Shown here: positions 1 through 7,467 of the stretch, one piece after another | Layout of the letters: each line of letters opens with the position of its first letter | Position numbering within the stretch: position 1 is the stretch's first letter | Assembly: GCF_900143025.1 (NCBI RefSeq) | Contig: NZ_FRCT01000011.1 | Span: 1-64,000 of the forward strand | From: Ruminococcus flavefaciens | GTDB lineage: Bacteria; Bacillota; Clostridia; Oscillospirales; Ruminococcaceae | Direction: 5' to 3' | Length of the DNA: 64,000 nucleotides | Program-made: the position numbers and the translations under genes | Notes under the pieces: model-generated | What the model was told of the DNA's origin: nothing | The model's input: only the letters and a program-made list of their open reading frames with translations | Databases searched by the model: none

Positions 1-124
1 GGTGTGCCCTATCTGAGAAAAAATAAAACTGAAAGTTTTCGGGAGAGAGTTTGAGAGAAGCCCCTTTTTCAAAAGGGGTTCTCTCAATAAATACTACAAA
101 ACTGCTATATGGGTATCGAGGTTA
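1..124 (+). repeat. Partial copy of dispersed three-hairpin repeat (copy A)
   Basis: This is the right half of a roughly 278-bp repeat seen in full at 30468-30745 (opposite orientation) and 60761-61039 (same orientation). It starts in the right arm of the central long hairpin, runs through a GAGAGAA/TTCTCTC hairpin at about 50-98 and ends in GGTTA. The sequence just outside, up to the T-run at 135-141, looks like the right arm of an intrinsic terminator whose left arm would lie before the window. The copy is cut by the window edge, not visibly by a deletion. Confidence 0.85.
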
Positions 125-140
125 CTGAGTGCTGCTTTTT

Positions 141-746
141 TCATATAACAAGGTCTGCATTTTCAGCAGGTCTGTACTTTTCTGCGTAGAAATGCTCCGC
201 AGGGAAATAGCGTTTTTCGTACTTTTCGCGTATATCCGCTTCATCTCCGATATAGCCGTCCCTGAGAAGCACACGGCTGAGCCTTTCTTTCTCGGCTACA
301 TCTACGTATATCATATAGTCGAATGTGTCTTTCAACTCCTCACGCTGTAAGAAAATGCCCTCTGTGATGACTATACTTCCTTTGGGTATGCTCCTTATAT
401 CCGTGATATAGCTGTCATTATCCTTGTCATAAAGCTCCATAGGCGGAGCTTCTCTCTCCTCACGCAAAGGCTTCACAACAGAGCTCAGAAAATGCTCGTA
501 CCGCCATTGCAGATAATAATATTGCTCCCATTGAGGGTAATCGTCATTATAGCGAACCGCTTTTGGGTGAATAAAATCGTCGATATGGAATATCTCGGTA
601 TGTATATCCTCAGCTTCAAGAAGTCTGCTCACTTCCTCTGCTATCGTGCTTTTGCCTGCACCGCCAAGACCGTCAATGCCTACGAGCAGTGTACTCCCTT
701 TTTTATACTGTTTTTTCAGTTCCTTTACTATAGCTTCTGCTTTCAT
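141..746 (-). CDS. Uridine kinase-like P-loop kinase
   Basis: A cytoplasmic P-loop NTPase of the uridine kinase/phosphoribulokinase type, 201 residues, close to the usual length. The Walker A motif is GIDGLGGAGKST at residues 23-34. An FHIDDFIHP stretch follows at about 53-61, where the family has its substrate-binding acidic residues. An ITEGIFL segment lies near 125-131 and an arginine-rich lid near 155-165. The most likely reaction is ATP-dependent phosphorylation of a nucleoside or related small substrate, but the substrate cannot be read from the sequence. The start is supported by AAGGAG five bases upstream. It lies downstream of the M23-dockerin gene on the same strand, separated by a small hairpin, so it is probably a separate unit. 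Confidence 0.8.
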   Translation of the reverse strand: MKAEAIVKELKKQYKKGSTLLVGIDGLGGAGKSTIAEEVSRLLEAEDIHTEIFHIDDFIHPKAVRYNDDYPQWEQYYYLQWRYEHFLSSVVKPLREEREAPPMELYDKDNDSYITDIRSIPKGSIVITEGIFLQREELKDTFDYMIYVDVAEKERLSRVLLRDGYIGDEADIREKYEKRYFPAEHFYAEKYRPAENADLVI

Positions 747-766
747 AGCTTCTCCTTAAAAACAGA

Positions 767-786
767 AGTACCACATAAGCGGTACT
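767..786 (-). terminator. Intrinsic terminator of the M23-dockerin gene
   Basis: AGTACC and GGTACT arms with an eight-base loop. Read on the minus strand they are followed by TCTGTTTTT. The site lies just after the stop of the M23-dockerin gene. Confidence 0.6.
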
Positions 787-796
787 CCCTTATTTG

Positions 797-2110
797 TTAT
801 TCAGTTACAGCAATTACTGCTTTTTTCAGTTCGACCAGATCGAATACATCAACTGTTCCGTCCTTGTTGATATCAGAAGCAAGATACTGTCTCTTGTTGA
901 ACTCATCACCCTTATTGAGGATATAATTCTGTAGTATAACGATATCGGAAACGTTGAGATTTCCGCTGTTGTCAAGGTCTCCCATAACTCCGCTGTAAAC
1001 ATCGCTGCTTATAACGAAATCAGAAGTTACAAGTGTATACGCTTGTCCGCTTGTATCCTCTGCAACTATCTTGTAGGTATACTCGCCGTCATAAAGTGCG
1101 TTGAACTCGATGTTCTTATCAAAATAAGACGAAAGGTCGTATGTCAATGCATTTGGAGCAGCCTCTGCGCACTGACTCGTTGCTTCTCCGTTACGGAAAT
1201 AAACTCCACCATAAACCTTCGTTATTTTAAGATTTGAAGTGATAACGCCCTTTATCGAGAACGGCTTTCCTATCTCGATAGTTCCCTCGGGGACTGTCTG
1301 TTTTTCGATCTTCATGCCTGATTTAGGCTCTTCCTTGCGCTGCATATAATCCATTGAAGCATATCCGCTGACGCCCTTATACTCAACGTGCGCCCACTGT
1401 CCGTTGCCCTTTGTAACCTTGAACTCAGCATTGGCAGGTATCTGACCTGTAACAGCAAAATTAGTACCGTGTCCGCCGCGGATATTAAGGTTGGTAACTA
1501 CATTTTTTGTGGTGTACAGTCCTGCATATTCCTCTGAGCAGCCGCAATCGGAAGCTGCGGGAGTACTGTTTGTCTGCCCGCCGCCTGTATTGTCAGAGAA
1601 TACAAAATAGCTCATCGGATCATAATATGTACGTGCAGGGAAATTTCCGAGAAGCTTGTCACATACTCCGAAATGGAGGTGATTTCCCGAGGACTGTCCC
1701 GTGCTTCCCACCTTAGCGATAACATCGCCCTGCTTTACCTCAGCTCCTGCTGTAGCAACAAGCTGTGAAGCATGAGCGTAAAAGGTATATACGCCAAGAT
1801 CGGCATGGTAAAGTATTACCATATAACCATAAGCGTCTTTCCAGTCGGCAGAAATTACCTTTCCGCCGTAAGCCGCATAGATATTGCTTCCGCCTGCGGC
1901 TTCGATATCTATTGCATTATGATGCTCGGTACTGTCATAGGTATTTCTTGCAGGGTCAAAATAAGTCGTTATATTCTTATACTTTGCTTCTGTAGGCCAT
2001 ACAGCATATACCGCAGCCTTTGCCTTGAGGGCAGGCACGCACACAGAAACGGTAAAAATTACAGCTATTGATAAAAGGAAAGCAGCCGCTTTCCTGATTA
2101 TTTTTTCCAT
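797..2110 (-). CDS. Secreted M23 peptidase with SH3 and dockerin domains
   Basis: A 437-residue secreted cell-wall hydrolase. A signal peptide covers about residues 1-33. A LytM/M23 metallopeptidase domain follows, with the zinc ligands visible as H64-x3-D68 and HLH at 144-146, and H113 in YAHAS. A bacterial SH3 domain lies near 200-258. An immunoglobulin-like stretch covers about 270-370. The C-terminus is a type I dockerin with two calcium loops (DLDNSGNLNVSD and DINKDGTVDVFD) at about 378-437. The family cuts peptide cross-links in peptidoglycan. The dockerin suggests docking onto a cohesin-bearing scaffold, which is unusual for a peptidase. The start has GGAG nine bases upstream. Confidence 0.92.
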   Translation of the reverse strand: MEKIIRKAAAFLLSIAVIFTVSVCVPALKAKAAVYAVWPTEAKYKNITTYFDPARNTYDSTEHHNAIDIEAAGGSNIYAAYGGKVISADWKDAYGYMVILYHADLGVYTFYAHASQLVATAGAEVKQGDVIAKVGSTGQSSGNHLHFGVCDKLLGNFPARTYYDPMSYFVFSDNTGGGQTNSTPAASDCGCSEEYAGLYTTKNVVTNLNIRGGHGTNFAVTGQIPANAEFKVTKGNGQWAHVEYKGVSGYASMDYMQRKEEPKSGMKIEKQTVPEGTIEIGKPFSIKGVITSNLKITKVYGGVYFRNGEATSQCAEAAPNALTYDLSSYFDKNIEFNALYDGEYTYKIVAEDTSGQAYTLVTSDFVISSDVYSGVMGDLDNSGNLNVSDIVILQNYILNKGDEFNKRQYLASDINKDGTVDVFDLVELKKAVIAVTE

Positions 2111-2328
2111 GATATTTTCTCCTTATGCAGTAAAAAAATAATATGACAATACATATATTACCATATTTTTCATAAAAAGTCAATCCAAATCCGTAACTTT
2201 CACCAAAGAACATCGTAAAACAGACTTTTCAGGGTACATAATACCATAATTGTTTTTTGCTCTTTAATAATATCAAGCACCTAAAATACTGTTTACACAC
2301 CTTTTTTGGCAATAATATTTAATGCCGC

Positions 2329-2357
2329 TTGACAACGTGAGAAAAATGTTTTAGAAT
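2329..2357 (+). promoter_or_regulatory. Promoter of the HMA gene
   Basis: TTGACA at 2329-2334 and TAGAAT at 2352-2357 with a 17-base spacer, 39 bases before the HMA start. Confidence 0.75.
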
Positions 2358-2395
2358 ATTATTGTAAGTATACACTAACAAAGGAGTTGATAGAT

Positions 2396-2644
2396 ATGAT
2401 AAAAACAACGATAAAGGTAGACGGTATGATGTGCGGTATGTGCGAGGCTCACGTATCAGATGCAGTCCGTGCCGTGATCAAGGCAAAAAAAGTTTCCTCC
2501 TCTCACAGCAAGGGCGTGACCGAGATAATCTCGGAGGAAGCTCCCGACAGTGCATCACTGAAGGAGGCTATTGAAAAATCAGGCTATAAGGTTCTGGATA
2601 TCAAATCCGAGTCCTATGAGAAAAAGGGATTTTTCCGCAGATAA
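2396..2644 (+). CDS. Heavy-metal-associated (CopZ-like) protein
   Basis: A small cytoplasmic metal-binding protein of 82 residues with the HMA fold. The metal-binding motif is MMCGMC near the N-terminus, at the usual GMxCxxC position. I chose the ATG at 2396 rather than the TTG at 2387, because AAGGAG at 2381-2386 abuts the TTG but is well spaced for the ATG. No copper ATPase or regulator is next to it. By family it probably binds or delivers Cu(I) or a similar soft metal. It is a single-gene unit with its own promoter and a terminator shared with cotJC on the other strand. Confidence 0.85.
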   Translation: MIKTTIKVDGMMCGMCEAHVSDAVRAVIKAKKVSSSHSKGVTEIISEEAPDSASLKEAIEKSGYKVLDIKSESYEKKGFFRR

Positions 2645-2682
2645 AAGTGAGCTGCTCAGGGAAATGCTTATATCACAAAAAA

Positions 2683-2706
2683 GGCTTCCGAAAAATATCG
2701 GAAGCC
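2683..2706. terminator. Bidirectional terminator (HMA gene / cotJC 3' end)
   Basis: A GGCTTCCGA and TCGGAAGCC stem with a six-base loop. On the minus strand it is followed by TTTTTT, so it is a strong stop for cotJC and the recombinase operon. On the plus strand it is followed by a weaker ATATTTTT. Confidence 0.85.
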
Positions 2707-2716
2707 ATATTTTTGG

Positions 2717-2833
2717 TTATTTTCTTCTGCCGCAGTTTTTATCAAAGGAAGGATTGCAGGCGTAGAAGTTTCTTGAATCAAGATTATCCTGTGCTATGCG
2801 GAGTGCTTCACCGAATCGTTCAAGACGACTCAT
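2717..2833 (-). CDS. cotJC: 3' fragment of interrupted cotJC
   Basis: As it stands this is a 38-codon frame whose ATG (2831-2833) overlaps the TGA of the recombinase (ATGA). It matches the C-terminus of CotJC: RFGEALRIAQDNLDSRNFY, then NPSF. Only 2806-2717 (29 codons and the stop) is true cotJC; the codons before the core GGTGAA are contributed by the element end. The frame continues exactly where the middle fragment at 28390 stops (HYQRFGE). GGAGG lies only two bases before the ATG, so a short peptide might be made. I read it as a cotJC end cut off by element 1, not as an independent gene. Confidence 0.88.
   Translation of the reverse strand: MSRLERFGEALRIAQDNLDSRNFYACNPSFDKNCGRRK
2807..2815. 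other. Left attachment site core of element 1
   Basis: TTCACCGAA, matching TTCACCAAA at 28390-28398 with one difference. It is the junction between cotJC codons (lower coordinates) and the element (higher coordinates). The element side reads CCGAATCGTTCAA, the inverted partner of TTGAACGATACGG at the other end. Confidence 0.85.
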
Positions 2834-4323
2834 ATCCTCCATTGAATGATAATTTTCTCGCTCGTTGCATATATCCCGCCGATGAGTATATCTGCTACCT
2901 GACGCTTATCGTCAAAGCTAAGCTCCTCCCACAGGTCAAGATGACAGTCTGTCTCATCAATTGAGAAATCCTTACTGCACATCAGCTTTCCGATACGCTG
3001 AGCTATCTCGTTTTTTCTCGTATCAAGAGCTGCTATACGCTCATTTATGTAGCGGTAAAGCGCCGCATCGGAATCAGCTACTTTATCTATCAGACTTTCG
3101 ATCTCCTTGTCTGTTTCTGCAAGCTCACTTTCAAGACGGATACGCTCATTATTACGAATATCCTGCTCATGGTACGAAAGCTTTCCGAACATTGTCAGCT
3201 TCTCACGTATCTCATTGCCTACTAACCGTTCCACATCATCGGTATATAGCGTCCCTGCTCCTTTACAGTTCTTGGAATCAAGTCTGTTTGAGCATCTGAG
3301 ATATCTGCGACGCCCCTCATCATACTCCTTAGCAATAAGTGCGCAGCCGCACTCTCCGCACTTTATCTTACCGCAAAGCCATGAGTTCTTCGCTTTCTGC
3401 GACGGTATCATCTGCTTTCTGCCCATACATTTTTCACGGCATTTCAGCCATACTGACGAACACACTATACCCTTGTGAGGTGCAAGCACTATCTGCTCCC
3501 CCTCCAAATCCGAAAGGCTCTTCTTTTTCTCGGAGCGCTTTTTATAGCAATAGCAGCCGTTTTCTCCGATGTAGTCCGACGGCGGATCAACTGCTTCTGC
3601 ACCGTGCTCCTTGAAAAAATCATATACGTCAAGGTCAGCCTTCACATATATCGGATTGCACAGTATTTCCCTTATCCGCTGTCTTACCCAGGGCTTTCCG
3701 CGCTTCTGTATCCCGAGCCGGTTTATTTCATCAATTATATCTCCGTATGAAGTACAGGGCTGTGAATACATCTCAAATATCCTCTCCACAACCCTTGCTT
3801 CTTCGGTGACAGGCTCATACATGGAGGTATGTACGCCCTCTATGACTGTCGGTACTTTTCTGAAGCCATACGGGATATTGCCGCCCATGTAAAAGCTCCT
3901 GCGGCTCCGTGAATAATAGGCATCTGCGACCCTTTTCTGTATGGTCTCACGTTCGAGCTGAGCGAACACTATACAGATATTCAGCATTGCATTGCCCATA
4001 GGCGATGAGGTATCGAACTTCTCGGTAGCTGAAATGAACTTCACATTTCGTTTGCCGAACAGCTCTATCATGTTTGAGAAATCAAGTATTGAACGGCTTA
4101 TGCGGTCAAGCTTGTAGACAATTACCGTTTTTATCAAGCCCTCCCTGATATCGTTCATCATCTGCATGAACTCAGGACGATTTGTATTCTTTCCGCTGTA
4201 ACCGCGGTCGATATAAGTCCTGAATGGTTCACCTCGTGTCTCATATCTGCACAGCTCTATCTGCTGCTCGATGGATATGCTGTCTGCACGATCAACAGAC
4301 TGTCTTGCGTAGATCGCTATCAT
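2830..4323 (-). CDS. Large serine recombinase of element 1
   Basis: A 497-residue site-specific recombinase. The N-terminal resolvase domain starts at once, with the likely nucleophile Ser9 in YARQSVD and the conserved KLDRISRS at about 71-78. A recombinase domain follows at about 150-250. A zinc ribbon has Cys322, Cys325, Cys344 and Cys353. A coiled coil lies near 385-440. These enzymes join short non-identical att sites through a Ser-DNA intermediate. Its ATG overlaps the stop of the small upstream ORF (ATGA), and its own TGA overlaps the ATG of the cotJC tail. Its 3' end lies at the element boundary, so it most likely integrated, and may excise, element 1. Confidence 0.93.
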   Translation of the reverse strand: MIAIYARQSVDRADSISIEQQIELCRYETRGEPFRTYIDRGYSGKNTNRPEFMQMMNDIREGLIKTVIVYKLDRISRSILDFSNMIELFGKRNVKFISATEKFDTSSPMGNAMLNICIVFAQLERETIQKRVADAYYSRSRRSFYMGGNIPYGFRKVPTVIEGVHTSMYEPVTEEARVVERIFEMYSQPCTSYGDIIDEINRLGIQKRGKPWVRQRIREILCNPIYVKADLDVYDFFKEHGAEAVDPPSDYIGENGCYCYKKRSEKKKSLSDLEGEQIVLAPHKGIVCSSVWLKCREKCMGRKQMIPSQKAKNSWLCGKIKCGECGCALIAKEYDEGRRRYLRCSNRLDSKNCKGAGTLYTDDVERLVGNEIREKLTMFGKLSYHEQDIRNNERIRLESELAETDKEIESLIDKVADSDAALYRYINERIAALDTRKNEIAQRIGKLMCSKDFSIDETDCHLDLWEELSFDDKRQVADILIGGIYATSEKIIIQWRI

Positions 4324-4496
4324 ATCCCGTTTTTTGTCCTGTATTTCGCAAAGATCTTGTACAGCTCGGTTTCCGCATTCTTCAGCCTTCTGACATCTGT
4401 TTTATCAGTTAAAAGGTTCTCGACAACTATAGTCCCCTTTCGTGATTCAACTTTTTTTATCTGCGAATGACAGCCTGCTCTGTTTAATACTAACAT
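4320..4496 (-). CDS. Small protein coupled to recombinase 1
   Basis: A 58-residue basic protein (MLVLNRAGCHSQ, later TDVRRLKNAETELYKIF) with no motif I recognise. The ATG at 4494-4496 is preferred over the GTG at 4503-4505, because AGAGGTGAT gives good spacing to the ATG. Its TGA overlaps the recombinase ATG by the ATGA arrangement, so the two are translationally coupled. A small partner next to a large serine integrase could be a recombination directionality factor (SprB of SPbeta is similarly small) or a regulator. That is inference from size and position only. Confidence 0.6.
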   Translation of the reverse strand: MLVLNRAGCHSQIKKVESRKGTIVVENLLTDKTDVRRLKNAETELYKIFAKYRTKNGI

Positions 4497-4546
4497 ATAG
4501 ATCACCTCTGTTATATTCTATTTAAGCAAGGCTTGTCTGAATACAA

Positions 4547-4573
4547 AAAAGGCACCACTAAAACAGCGATGCC
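4547..4573 (-). terminator. Terminator of the UDP-sugar operon
   Basis: Read on the minus strand, GGGCATC and GGTGCC arms followed by TTTTTTG, just after the epimerase stop. The stem is imperfect. Confidence 0.5.
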
Positions 4574-4583
4574 CTTCAGATTT

Positions 4584-5654
4584 TTATTTTTTGTAGTATT
4601 CTGCATACCATTCCGCAAATTTTCTGAGTCCTTCACGGATACTTATTTTTGGAGTAAAACCATAATCTGCTTCAAGCGCTTTACTGTCCGCATATGTCAC
4701 AGGCACATCACCGGGCTGCATACCAACAAGCTCTCTGTGTCCTTCAAAATCATAGTCGGAAGGCAGTACGCCAGCTCTGACTAATTCTTCCTGCAATGTT
4801 GAAATATAGTCCAGCAGATTTTCAGGAGTGCCGCCGCCGATATTATACACAGCATACGGAGGCACGGGAAGTCCGTCCTCGCCGTTTACCTTTTCGGGAG
4901 CTCCCTGCATTACTCTGTATACTCCCTCAACGATATCGTCAACATAGGTGAAATCACGCTTGCAGTTGCCGAAGTTGAAAATCTTTATTGTGCCGTTCTT
5001 TGAAAGAGTATTTGTCGCAGAGAAATAAAACATATCAGGTCTGCCCGCAGGACCGTATACCGTAAAGAAGCGCAGTCCTGTCGACGGGATATTGTAAAGC
5101 TTTGAATACGAATGTGCCAAAAGCTCATTCGACTTCTTTGTAGCTGCGTAGAGGCTTACAGGATTATCCACTTTATCCTCGGTACTGAACGGCACCTTCT
5201 TGTTTCCGCCATACACTGAGGAGCTTGAAGCATAGACAAGATGCTCCACAGGATTGTGCCGGCAGGCTTCAAGTATATTGTAGAAACCGATAATATTCGA
5301 CTCGATATATACATCGGGGTGGTCGATCGAATATCGTACACCAGCCTGTGCTGCAAGATTTACAACAACGTCGAATTTATATTCCTCAAACAGCTTATCT
5401 ACCAGCGCTTTATCAGCTATAGTGCCCTTAACAAATATATGCCTTACCGCTGATGCTTCCGCAGCCTTTTCGATGAGTCCCAGACGGTATTCTTTTAGCT
5501 GCGGATCATAGTAATCATTCATATTATCCAGCGAAACAACAGTGCCCGAGGTCATTTCTTCAAGCAGTCTCAGCACCAGATTTGCGCCTATAAAACCGGG
5601 TGAACCTGTAACGAGTACGGTTTTTCCATTCAGGTCAATTCTTGTCTTGCTCAT
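4584..5654 (-). CDS. NAD-dependent UDP-sugar 4-epimerase (UDP-glucuronate type)
   Basis: A 356-residue short-chain dehydrogenase-fold epimerase. It has the nucleotide motif TGSPGFIGAN at about 16-25, Ser143-146 in YASSSSVYGG and the catalytic pair Y169-x3-K173. The GRPDMFYFSAT stretch near 208-218 is typical of the UDP-glucuronate 4-epimerase group. It lies three bases behind the UDP-glucose dehydrogenase gene, so the pair would turn UDP-glucose into UDP-glucuronate and then UDP-galacturonate for surface polysaccharide. AAGGGA before the ATG lies in the 3' end of the upstream gene. UDP-GlcNAc epimerase activity cannot be excluded. Confidence 0.85.
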   Translation of the reverse strand: MSKTRIDLNGKTVLVTGSPGFIGANLVLRLLEEMTSGTVVSLDNMNDYYDPQLKEYRLGLIEKAAEASAVRHIFVKGTIADKALVDKLFEEYKFDVVVNLAAQAGVRYSIDHPDVYIESNIIGFYNILEACRHNPVEHLVYASSSSVYGGNKKVPFSTEDKVDNPVSLYAATKKSNELLAHSYSKLYNIPSTGLRFFTVYGPAGRPDMFYFSATNTLSKNGTIKIFNFGNCKRDFTYVDDIVEGVYRVMQGAPEKVNGEDGLPVPPYAVYNIGGGTPENLLDYISTLQEELVRAGVLPSDYDFEGHRELVGMQPGDVPVTYADSKALEADYGFTPKISIREGLRKFAEWYAEYYKK

Positions 5655-5657
5655 AAC

Positions 5658-7151
5658 TTAGTCCCTTCTGAACAGATCTCTTGTATAGACCTTTTCTGCA
5701 ACATCATCAAGTATGGAATCATAACGGTTTGCAACGATACAGCCGCACTTCTTCTTGAACTTCTTCAGATCGTTCACTACTGTCGAACCGAAGAAAGTGC
5801 TTCCGTTTTCAAGTGTCGGCTCATAGATAACAACAGTTGCACCCTTTGCCTTAATACGCTTCATAACGCCCTGTATAGATGACTGACGGAAGTTATCGGA
5901 ATTTGATTTCATGGTAAGGCGGTAAACACCTACTACTATCTCCTTCTGCTTCTTTTCTCTTGCACTTGAATATGACTCGCTGTTACCGTAAGTACCTGCA
6001 ATTTCAAGGATACGGTCTGCAATGAAATCCTTACGCGTCCTGTTGCTCTCAACGATAGCGGTCATCATATTCTGCGGAACGTTCTGATAGTTTGCAAGAA
6101 GCTGTTTTGTATCCTTAGGCAGACAGTAACCGCCGTATCCGAATGAAGGATTGTTGTAATAATCGCCCACACGGGGATCAAGGCACACGCCCTTGATTAT
6201 ATTGGCTGTGTTAAGCTCCTTTACCTCTGCATAGGTATCGAGCTCATTGAAGTAAGATACACGGAGCGCAAGATATGTATTTACGAAAAGCTTTGTAGCC
6301 TCTGCCTCTGTAGTAGCCATGAAAAGCACAGGTATATTAGTCTTTATAGCCCCCTGCTGAAGCAATGACGCAAAAGTCTCGGCAGCCTTCTTGTTATTTT
6401 CATCTGAACCTACTATGATACGGCTCGGATAGAGATTATCGTAAAGAGCCTTTGACTCGCGGAGAAATTCAGGGCTGAAAATGATATTATCCATGCCTAC
6501 TTTTTCGCGCACCTGAACCGTATAGCCAACAGGTATAGTTGACTTTATAACAACTGTAGGCTTTTTCTTGTTATTTGCTGTGACCTTCTTGATGAGTTCA
6601 AGTACGGACTCAACAGCAGAACAGTCAAAGAAATTGGTTTTAGGGTCGTAATTTGTAGGTGCTGCTACGATGATAAAATCAGCATTCTTGTAAGCCGACT
6701 CACCATCTGTTGTTGCTTTGAGAGACAGCTTTCTCTGCTCATGCTCGGCAAGATACTTCTCAATGTAATCGTCCTGTATAGGAGATATCCAGTTGTTCAG
6801 CTTTTCCACCTTCTCGGGAACGATATCAACAGCAGTAACGTCATTATGCTGTGAGAGAAGGACTGCAAGAGAAAGTCCGACATAGCCTGTTCCTGCAACT
6901 GCTATCTTCTTGCGCTTTACAGTCTTTACCTCAGCTGCATCGTCAACAAAAAGATCGGTATATTCAAAGCCGAGGACCTCCGATAAAGCCAGAAGCTGAT
7001 CGACCGAGGGATTGTAATCAGCTGCTTCAAGTCTTGAAAGCAACGAACGGTTGATGCCTGTCTTTTCTGCTGTGGCTGCCTGTGAGAGTTTGAGGGACTT
7101 TCTCTTGTCAGCTACAGTCTGAGCCAGCAGCTCCAATGATAAATGCTTCAT
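5658..7151 (-). CDS. Fusion of XRE helix-turn-helix domain and UDP-glucose 6-dehydrogenase
   Basis: A 497-residue protein with two parts. Residues about 8-62 form a Cro/CI-type helix-turn-helix ([21 protein letters not shown]). Residues about 80-497 form a nucleotide-sugar dehydrogenase with a Rossmann GTGYVGL at 87-93, a PEFLRES motif near 227-233 and the catalytic Cys343 in [10 protein letters not shown]. The enzyme part oxidises UDP-glucose to UDP-glucuronate with NAD+. It is followed directly by the epimerase. The fused DNA-binding domain suggests that the enzyme senses substrate or NAD state and controls a promoter, perhaps its own; this is inference. The enzyme core is complete, so the domain is an addition. 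Confidence 0.9.
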   Translation of the reverse strand: MKHLSLELLAQTVADKRKSLKLSQAATAEKTGINRSLLSRLEAADYNPSVDQLLALSEVLGFEYTDLFVDDAAEVKTVKRKKIAVAGTGYVGLSLAVLLSQHNDVTAVDIVPEKVEKLNNWISPIQDDYIEKYLAEHEQRKLSLKATTDGESAYKNADFIIVAAPTNYDPKTNFFDCSAVESVLELIKKVTANNKKKPTVVIKSTIPVGYTVQVREKVGMDNIIFSPEFLRESKALYDNLYPSRIIVGSDENNKKAAETFASLLQQGAIKTNIPVLFMATTEAEATKLFVNTYLALRVSYFNELDTYAEVKELNTANIIKGVCLDPRVGDYYNNPSFGYGGYCLPKDTKQLLANYQNVPQNMMTAIVESNRTRKDFIADRILEIAGTYGNSESYSSAREKKQKEIVVGVYRLTMKSNSDNFRQSSIQGVMKRIKAKGATVVIYEPTLENGSTFFGSTVVNDLKKFKKKCGCIVANRYDSILDDVAEKVYTRDLFRRD

Positions 7152-7467
7152 AATTACCTCCTGTTAAACGCGTTGCACTCAGCAACAAAACTCCTTTGAT
7201 TTACAATGCAATCATTATATCACTTATCGTTATCAATGTCAACGGATTTGTTGTTAATAAGTATCGGATACTACAGTAATTCAAATTCTATTCATTATTT
7301 ACGTCATTATCAGCAACAAAAGTACTTCTGTTCACGATGACTTTCAATGGCAATTAATGACTTGAAATAGCTCCTTAATGTATGTATAATGTGTGTATAA
7401 GCAGTTATGTGTTCGGTTCCTGAATAAGTTACCGATATAAATTGATTTTTTATGAGGAGTGATACAA
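7152..7467. promoter_or_regulatory. Divergent control region between dehydrogenase fusion and xylanase
   Basis: An AT-rich 316-bp spacer between divergent genes. AGCAACAAAA occurs twice (7181-7190 and 7312-7321), with a related inverted copy TTTGTTGTT at 7247-7255. These could be operators for the XRE domain encoded next door, which is inference. The xylanase promoter is at its right end. Confidence 0.45.
7362..7390 (+). promoter_or_regulatory. Promoter of the xylanase gene
   Basis: TTGAAA at 7362-7367 and TATAAT at 7385-7390, spacer 17. Confidence 0.8.

Noticed and set aside
2717-2833. A separate 38-residue gene coupled to recombinase 1
   Set aside because: The sequence RFGEALRIAQDNLDS and onwards is the CotJC C-terminus and continues the frame of the middle fragment exactly, so it is the cut-off end of cotJC.
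7241-7260. Possible CRISPR-like or iteron repeats from the AGCAACAAAA motif
   Set aside because: Only two direct copies and one inverted relative with irregular spacing; no array or replication gene.
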